Source of the DNA: Isoetes taiwanensis
Lineage: Eukaryota > Streptophyta > Lycopodiopsida > Isoetales > Isoetaceae
Direction of reading: 5' to 3'
DNA: 64,000 bases
Assembly: GCA_021234155.1 (NCBI GenBank)
Contig: JAJEKV010000111.1
Span: 564,968-628,967, forward strand
Shown here: positions 56,833-64,000 of the stretch, piece by piece
Layout: each line of letters starts with the position of its first letter
How positions within the stretch are numbered: position 1 is the stretch's first letter
Translations under genes and position numbers: made by a program
The notes under the pieces: model-generated
The model's input: the letters and a program-made list of their open reading frames with translations, nothing else
Databases searched by the model: none
Told to the model about the DNA's origin: nothing

Positions 56833-57642
56833 CTACAAAGCAAAAAGATAATGCAAAATCAGATGCAAGTGGCTGCACAAATACAGAATCAGAATAATAA
56901 ACATCTGTACCGTATTATAAGGCCAGCAAGATCATAAGCTCCCCAATGTCTATCTAGCAAGCTGAGCCTATAAATAATGATAATTAAAAAAATGGAGAAC
57001 ATGTACCTACAAACACAAGATTATAGTGCATTTGGAAGGATACCATTACAATGGGCAAATGCCAGGGGTAGACAATGAAAAATGAGATGGAAGTTAAACC
57101 TTACAAGGTTTTGTTGAGGCATAGAATCATGAAAGGAAAGAGAAGAAAGGAAACAAGCAGAAGAAAGGAAACAACTGGAAACAAGACCCTATCTTGATTG
57201 CTTCTCGGAAAAGCCCATACTTGATAAGAAATATATCCATTACATTGTTCTACGCTATCCCGAATGCCATCACTCAATGCAACTAAGATGCATGTTGTGC
57301 AGCATGGTTGTTCTAGCTTGACTCTTTATTCTACACGTAAAATCTCACACGGTAGCACAAAAGAAGAGCATGAAAGAATGGTCGAACAAAAACGTAGCAT
57401 AACTGCAGATATATTAAACAAAGGATGGTCTCCTCACATATCAACAATCTTGGGGCCTGTTGATGTGAGATAAACAATCACAGGTTCGAAACATCTAAGG
57501 TGAAAAATGGAGCAATAAGAGGCATCTTAGATTTAGACTCCTTTTACACATAAACAATGCGACTAAAGCCAAGACAAATTCATGTGACCAACTCATGTAG
57601 GAGATCTATCTCGCAGGAAAGGATCCAAAATGAAATTCTAAC

Positions 57643-57732
57643 CTGTTTGTTTTCACTCCCGATTTAGAGCTTTGCTCTCTCTTTGGACGAATTCTGCCTG
57701 ATGCTGCCAGTATTGCCAACAACGTCCAGAGT
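57643..57732 (-). pseudogene. Exon-like block, unknown gene
   Basis: The acceptor CACAG|ACTCTGG and donor AACAG|GTTAG enclose 90 bases. In the phase left by the next upstream block (58127-58171) it reads TLDVVGNTGSIRQ, then NSSKERAKL and a TAA at 57664-57666. Another phase is open throughout (RLWTLLAILAASGRIRPKRE). The family is not recognised. Confidence 0.3.
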
Positions 57733-58009
57733 CTGTGCTTGCAAAGAATCTCTGCCACATCGTGTTGTTGCATGTTTCTAAATCTTGGATTTTCAAAAAT
57801 GATACGTAGTAGGCATGTGCTCAAAGGCAAGAACATCATAAGAAAACCCGACCAAGAGTTAGGATATGCAGCAAACAAGTGTGCGACGGCGCGAAGGAAG
57901 AGGCAGCCATGCGAAGGTGATGCTGCAAACAGGTCTGTGACAGTGGGAAGGAAGATGTTTGGAGTGGAAAAAAGGCAAAAAAAGACGGTTGGGTAGGGAG
58001 ACAAGAAGA

Positions 58010-58740
58010 AAAGGTAAGCTTTGCTTTGTCGATTGCCGCTTCACACAGCGTCCGATGCCATCTCCGTGCATCTGTCAGGCATATCTAATTTGCACACATA
58101 TTTGATCCTGAAAATCCTCCAATTACCTGTCTGGCTTCAGCAATACTTTGGACCAGCACCACTCCACGACCCTGCAGCATGTATATACAGCAATTAGTGT
58201 AAGGAAAAGCTTTAACATTTACAATTTCTAAGCCTACAACTAGTCTGGATTGATTTCGAAATTGAAAGAAAAGGAACAGAAAAGAAATCATCAGCTAAAA
58301 TTTCTAGAAGAAATAAGGAATGCAGACTGATAAAAAAAATGTACCCTAATTGAAGCATTTGATTTCGAGGTGCAATAATGTAAAATCCATGCAAATCTGG
58401 TGCTACAGTCCACTGCTTCAAGATCCTTGCTACGAATTACCCCTCCGAAGATATTCAGTACGCTGAAACCGAATAGGACCTAAATAATTTTAGGTAATTT
58501 TCGAAAAGCCCTAGAAATGAAGAACTAAGCTTTGCTTCGTCAAACGCCGGTGTCCGATCCCATCTCCGTCCAATTTCCCACGGATATCTAATTTTCATAG
58601 CCTTAGATTTGGGAAAATATAGATCTAACGGTTTTTAATAATGCCATGTCACATTTGGTTGAGGTGGAGGTGATACGTGGATAGGGCTGGCGTGCTAAAA
58701 AAAAAAAACTTATCAATTAAAAAATCCCCCTCCACCTTCA
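58010..58740 (+). repeat. Diverged direct repeat pair
   Basis: AAGCTTTGCTTTGTCGATTG...CATCTCCGTGCA...ATATCTAATTT (58016-58090) recurs as AAGCTTTGCTTCGTCAAACG...CATCTCCGTCCA...ATATCTAATTT (58527-58594). Confidence 0.5.
58127..58171 (-). pseudogene. Exon-like block GRGVVLVQSIAEARQ
   Basis: CTGCAG|GGTCGTGG at the acceptor and AGACAG|GTAATT at the donor enclose 45 bases that read GRGVVLVQSIAEARQ. Border quality is good, the phase is 0, and a neighbour lies on the same strand. It probably belongs to one former or alternatively spliced gene with 57643-57732 and the triplicated exon. Confidence 0.35.
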
Positions 58741-58784
58741 AAACTGGGCAGAAAAAAATCTTTTGCGAACCTTATCAAAGAACG

Positions 58785-58892
58785 CCAACACTATGGCAAT
58801 TCCATTGGTCCTCCAATTGAGGTAGCAAAGATGCTTGTTTGATGGTTTTGCTAGGAGAGTATTAGTTTGGTTTGCTTGTAATATCCATGATT
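58785..58892 (+). repeat. Dispersed repeat, second copy (see 51965)
   Basis: It aligns with 51965-52100 in direct orientation. No terminal repeats or coding potential are visible. Confidence 0.55.
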
Positions 58893-61110
58893 AGAATTTA
58901 AATGTGGCATCTTGTCAAAGAACCTGAGACTTCTATTGAACCACTCGTTGCATATATATCAACCAAATTTTACCTAGAGATAATCTTTTTGAAGCTTATA
59001 AAATAATTTGAGCACTTCTAACATGTGTGTTTTGCTATGCTCCACCTATATTGCAGATCCTCACCCTGTAGAATCCTCTAGACAAAATATACGTAGTTGC
59101 CCTTGCATATCCAATAGCATATACAAATTTTAAAAGAAATACAAGACCTTTATTATACGTATTTTGTAGAATTGGCAGAAGTCTCATGGAATTTATATAA
59201 GGCGGTATCTGTTGCGATTGCTACAGATGTAATTTGCAGCGTTGAAAGCAGCTGCTTTAGCTCCCCAAATGCTTTATTTGGTTATCAACATTTAATTCCT
59301 GTTGTAAAAATTTCGAGTGATATATTCCTTCTAATTTCTTGTTTGTGAAAAATGATTGATCCATAAAATAGCTTGAATACATGTTTGTATAGTGTTCGTA
59401 TTTTCGTAGACAATATGTAACTTGCTACGCGATTACCGTTCGAGACAGAGAATCTTCTTTTAGGATTTCTAGAGTTTTAAACTAAGCTTCCTTCCATATA
59501 AGACTTTGCTGGATTGATGGCATATTGGAAAATAACATCCTACATTGTGGCATGATTGAGCATCGCCAATATTCTTGCCATAAAATGCGTCTTTTCTCAT
59601 CATATGCCCTTGTTTGTTTCCTTCCCAACTTGCAAGATAGTTAAATAAACAAGGCATTAACACTGTTAAAGATCTTAGAAAATCAAAAACCATTTTTCTG
59701 CTTCTAGAGTTTGCGGCCAGCTCTTGAACCTGTACATTGCATTAGTTAGCATAAGCGTGATTGTAATATTCAAGTTGTGTGTGTAGGCAGCTACTGCAAA
59801 ATTGTTATCTATATCCACAACATCAAATATGATCGGAACAGATACCCATGCATTCTTACAATCGTCCATTAAAGTGCTCAGAGAAGGGAGAAGACATAAA
59901 TAACACCCTTGGCATCAAACGTTATAGAGTGTGCTGCCAGAAGGATGCAGCAGTCTTTGCAGTTTCATTTAGACCTATGATCTAGAATCAAGCATGGCCA
60001 CCACTTCAGCAATACTCTAATGAAACAGCATACATAAAGAGCATAAATGGCTGCCAAACAAAGTAAAATGCATCAGCTGCCTAGATTAATTGGTACAGAA
60101 AGAAGAGTACACAGGATATGCTTACAATCTAAGTTGGTCCAAAGAACAGAATGCATATTAATTGCTTTTTGAAGTCTAAGGTCACAAGGCATGCATGTGC
60201 CTGCAAAGTAATCTATGTAAGCAAGCTAGCATATTGAACAATATCTTTCCATCATATAAGATAATGGTTATTAAGCCGCAGAAATTTGGTAGTAACTTGC
60301 AAACATAAACTCTGTTTTTCTACCAACAATGTGTGTTTGAAAGCTTAAGAGAAAGCCTGGAAATAATGCTCGGCACATAGGTTTTTAATTCCTAAAATGA
60401 ACATGCCAAATATGGAAAAATGCATTTGCTATTTTACCTTTACAGAAACTAGAAACGGGACCATAATTTATGCTTTGTTCCTCAAGCATGAGCATGCATA
60501 GAAAAGCTTAAACAATGATCCTAGAGACCTGTTTCTCAAAATCATAGTATAAATTAGTCAAATAAAGCAAAATGTATCAGTACACCTCAATGGATTCGTC
60601 TGGAAGAGATAAATTTAAAACATGCATAAGAAGTCAGAATGTGTATGCATTACATTTCAAAATACGTCGATTGAACACCTACGCCTCCAACCAGAGTACC
60701 TACTCAACAACATAAGCTGGCTCATGTATGTATTTCTTTAGCTCCAATTCAAATATATTTCTTGCTACATGATAATGGCAAAATGTTAATATGAAGATCA
60801 ACTGCAAAATGTTCTTCCTTTGGTGCAGGCACATAATCTTAGGGTGCTTGTCAACACAAAGCGCTATTGCAGCAGATGAAACCTAAACTTGATATGTACA
60901 ACCCGGTGCTTTTCATGCTTTAGTAAAGACTTTACGTGAAGTCTCAACACCTTTTGTCCTCCTTACATCATATGAACTAGAAAATAGCCAATTTGATATC
61001 TGAGAACATTAAAAAGAGCCATTGCATGCAACAAGTTGATTAACTTATCTATTCATTGGTGTAAGATTCTGAAAAAATCTAAATTAGAAGGCGGATGAGG
61101 TTCTTGCTAC
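58893..61110. other. AT-rich intergenic DNA, no supported gene
   Basis: Short open frames only (for example 59469-59693 minus). No recognised motif, RNA gene or TE terminus. Confidence 0.5.
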
Positions 61111-61149
61111 TTAATAGGAACATAGAACGCTACTCGTAATATAAGCTAA

Positions 61150-61280
61150 GGCATTTGTTGTATTGCCATGATAGGTACCTCTAGGATCAATGTCATGTTC
61201 ATCGCATGTGACTTCACAAAACTTGCTTCCGATCTGATTGCCGCATTGCCCACCTTGGACATTGCCGATTTGTTCTCCTT
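61150..61280 (-). pseudogene. Beta-tubulin N-terminal relic
   Basis: The minus strand encodes [20 protein letters not shown] followed by [15 protein letters not shown], the N-terminal GTP-binding start of beta-tubulin (normally after M-R-E-I, and with a Trp where Cys now stands). The initial MREI is replaced by unrelated sequence and nothing recognisable follows the GTYHGNT block, so only about 35 codons of the roughly 445 remain. It is a fragment, not a gene. Confidence 0.8.
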
Positions 61281-61486
61281 TTGGCGAAAAAAACCAATGA
61301 TGCTTCATGCAGTTGTGACTCTATAACACATGGCGCTTATATCTAGTGATTTGGATGACATGTAGGATGCACGAATAGGTAAACAAAGTACCAGGAATAA
61401 TAAATGCTTATTAACTCTTGATCCTCAAGATTATTCCAAGGTAATCCATTCTCAATTAACATGTTATGCACGCGCATTATTAATGC

Positions 61487-61541
61487 CAACCCTCAGATTT
61501 CAGTATATTGACCGGAATATGCTGAAATCTTGAGGGTTGGC
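61487..61541. repeat. Short near-perfect hairpin
   Basis: CCAACCCTCAGATTTCAGTA and TACTGAAATC-type right arm (ATGCTGAAATCTTGAGGGTT) pair over about 24 bases around a loop GACCGG. It may be a short foldback repeat. Confidence 0.6.
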
Positions 61542-61839
61542 CGTCAGATTAAGTGTTCATTGACTCGAAGTTGTTTTTGCTACAGTATTTGGCTCCTCAT
61601 AATTGTATTTTGCACGTACGAAATCAACACTATATAGTATTCCGCTTGAAATCTTATAGTATTTTGCGAATCTTGTTATACAGTATAGCAAAATTTGTAC
61701 TTGCATACCCCACAAACGAGGAACTTTACGTACGGTATAGATTAAGGAATAAGGGGTGAATATGCCTATCCAACAGCTCTCATTGCCCGAAGTCACCCCC
61801 GTGTGAATATGCACCCAAACCAAAGGGGGTTTAAGGGGG

Positions 61840-62035
61840 ATTTTAATTTAAATGTGTTGGACCCAATGGTTGTGTTAATTAATGTCAATGATAGTTAGGT
61901 GTTGGTTGTTATGTGTTGGGGGATTTAATTTTTATATGTTGGATGTTAATGGTTTGTGTTGCAAAAAAATTTTTTTGGCCCCTTCGGGGCCTTAGGGACG
62001 TCACCCAACCCCCCCCCCCCGCCCCCCAGTGTGAC
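61840..62035. repeat. TGTTGG-rich stretch, GGCCCCTTCGGGGCC stem-loop and C tract
   Basis: ATGTGTTGG recurs several times between 61850 and 61955. AAAAAAATTTTTTT then GGCCCCTTCGGGGCC (61978-61992) is a strong palindrome, and a C run follows at about 62010-62027. No gene. Confidence 0.5.
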
Positions 62036-62756
62036 AAAAAATTTAGAATTCAAACCAGAAAAAAACTAGAATTCATTTGAGGCTTTCATCACCTGTAGCT
62101 TTTGAATTTGATCACAATAAAACAAATAGAACATAAGTAAAAGTTACCATAAAGATAGAGCAGATTGATCCCATTATTCTGAAAGTCATAAAGTTTGCAA
62201 CACAAAGAAAACCCCCTGTTATTATGCTACATATTGTTACTTCCGCTACAACTATTTCTCTTTCACAATGACACCATTTCAATCCATATGATTTTGGATG
62301 CTCCATCTCTAGCTTAAAGGTAATACATGATTCAGCTTATGGCTCAATTAAAGTTCCAAACCTACAATATAAATGCATTCTTGTGGCCACTGTTTGACTG
62401 ATCTATGTGACATGGAAAAGGGCGTGGAATAATCCGCCTGTTGTGTGCATAAGAATCCGTTTGTTGATTGAAGCTAAAGGCTGGCTGCTATGAACAATCC
62501 GGCAGCCAGGAATATCCAAGAGTTGGAAGCAAACAGAGGGCCTAAACTTGAATCTGCAGCAAATCTTAGAAAGAAAACAAAAGGGGGTTTTGCAGCACTA
62601 CATTGTAGAATCAGGAAATCAATACCTTGTAAAAAAAACATTATGCTAACTGAAGAAACATTAAAAAACAAATACCTTTGTAAGTGTGAGCAAAAAATCC
62701 ATCTCGTGATAGTAAAATCCACTCCGGCAATAAGAATCCAAGAGGGCAAGTACAAA

Positions 62757-62905
62757 TGCATATGCACACATGCACACACATGCACACATGCACATGCACT
62801 TGCACTTGCACTTGCACATGCACAATACACATGCACATGCATATACATGCACATGCACATGAACATGCACATGCACACACATGCACATGCATGTGCACAT
62901 GCGCA
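62757..62905. repeat. (TGCACA/TGCACT) microsatellite
   Basis: About 150 bases built from TGCACA, TGCACT and CATGCA units. It produces long Cys/His-only open frames in all phases, which are artefacts of the repeat. Confidence 0.9.
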
Positions 62906-64000
62906 GTGTTCATGCACAAACACATGCAGAGGAAGACAACAACCCTCGGATTGTTCCAACCAACGAAAATCAACGGCCCATAAAGGGTGCACTCTAGAAA
63001 TACTATTTAGTACACCTCAACGAATACAACAACGAAATCATAGAAAAACCATGTGAAAAAGCGTATAAAAATCTAAAAGTAACCCCCTGTTATTGTGCTA
63101 CATATTCTAATGTTTAAGGTAAATGGATACAAATACCACGTACAAATCATACATTACAAATACAAATTATATAATACAGATCATATATTATACAATAGAA
63201 ATCTGCTGCAAATAGAAATTCAGAAAACTTTTATCGCTTTTGCTTATGTAAATATGGATGTGATATGGATGAAAAAATAACAATTCCTGAAACCATAGAC
63301 CATGGGCGATGGGCGATGGACGAATCGGTGAAATGCGATTTCCAGGTACGTATTGACTCGCTGTATACTATAAAATGCATAAGGCTCAAATTGGGCAAAT
63401 CGTTGAGGATTAGGTGGAAAGAATAGAAAAGACTATCAACTCATAAGAATCTGTAGTCCTTGACGGAGATCAAGTGTCTCTAGACTTAGATTATGTTCAC
63501 AGTTTTTCGCTAAGATTATGATAAATAGGACGCCTAAAGATATTATATAGTTCAAATATTACTTAGATTAAATGAAATCAGTCATGGAAGGATTAATAGA
63601 TATAAATTCTGCTACGACGAGTATAGAAGAAGTGCGGCAATATAACAACGCATGAAATCTGCCAGAATAGGAACGCTAACCCCGCGGAGACGAAGATCGT
63701 CATTCCACGATTACCCAAACCCAGGAGAACGGCAATTTGGTAATTTGAGAATAGTAGCCGTTTTAAAATTAACGGTACATAGACGGTAGCTAATTCTAAC
63801 TGGTAAATCTGAAAGGCTGATACGATTATATGTTGTTACAACAATTGGGATAACATGGATGAAAAGAAAAAAATAATAATAATATAATTAACATTCTCGA
63901 TAGTGCATACATAACGAGGTGGGCGATGGGCCATGACGTGTCACGTAGTCAAATCGAGGAGTTAGCCGATAATAATGACCAGCTACGGAGAGGGGAAGCC
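62906..64000. other. AT-rich DNA to window end, no supported gene
   Basis: No motif-bearing frame. CATGGGCGATGGGCGATGGACG at 63301 and GTGGGCGATGGGCC at 63919 are small GGCGATG repeats. Confidence 0.5.

Larger units (their letters stand above)
54903..57490 (-). repeat. Tandem triplication, unit about 0.86 kb, carrying an exon
   Basis: The anchor GCTCAAGACGAAATGATC lies at 54921, 55773 and 56639 (spacings 852 and 866). The three units are nearly identical over their whole length. Each carries one minus-strand exon-like block and about 700 bases of non-coding DNA. Copy 3 has a small local change near 57130 (AAAGGAAAGAGAAGAAAGG). Confidence 0.9.

Noticed and set aside
57264-57473. Plus-strand 69-codon frame in the third tandem unit
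   Set aside because: The frame is open only in copy 3 because of single-base changes; copies 1 and 2 have stops, so it is not under selection.
62474-63056. Overlapping long open frames on both strands (up to 188 codons), Cys/His-rich
   Set aside because: They are produced by the TGCACA microsatellite at 62757-62905, which has no stop in any phase. The flanking residues match nothing known.

Overview
The window looks like nuclear DNA of a land plant. It has many small exons with GT-AG introns, a mitochondrial OXA2-type insertase gene, a P-class PPR relic, chromodomain Ty3/gypsy elements primed by initiator tRNA-Met, and a plant-type LINE. The Rf-like PPR repeats and the amount of TE decay would suit a lycophyte or fern, but species cannot be read from the sequence. 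I see no bacterial, organellar or viral block.

Layout. 1-1.7 kb: a degenerate LRR receptor end (minus) and one unassigned open frame. 1.7-26.7 kb: a GC-richer block made almost wholly of one Ty3/gypsy chromovirus family. Four LTRs of about 1.5 kb (A 1709-3248, B about 13125-14640, C 20578-22127, D about 25193-26704) bound element 1 (minus, nearly full length, degenerate), element 2 (plus: gag-pol-LTR C, no 5' part) and element 3 (minus: LTR D plus 5' leader only). Elements 2 and 3 complement each other and may be one element broken by an inversion of about 7.5 kb. Element 1 also carries a long 5' reading frame whose product starts with the first seven residues of histone H3.

26.7-38.6 kb: AT-rich intergenic DNA with dispersed repeats, a hAT-type MITE with an 8-bp target duplication, two foldback elements, and a broken unknown minus-strand gene (coiled coil plus Cys-rich stretch). 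38.6-40.1 kb: a 5'-truncated LINE with a 16-bp target duplication. 40.1-42.0 kb: a frameshifted Rf-like PPR pseudogene and a THO-complex (THOC3/TEX1) exon relic.

45.2-50.9 kb: the one gene I can reconstruct completely, a 14-exon minus-strand OXA2 gene (YidC/Oxa1 insertase domain plus C-terminal TPRs, 498 residues). Its introns hold several independent short tandem duplications. Its 5' side carries a large GC-rich palindrome and an inverted repeat.

52-64 kb: SINE-like B-box motifs, an 0.86-kb tandem triplication that triplicates an exon with an in-frame stop, a beta-tubulin relic, hairpins and a (TGCACA)-rich microsatellite. There is no operon logic here. The recurring theme is TE nesting, pseudogenisation and local tandem duplication around one conserved housekeeping gene.
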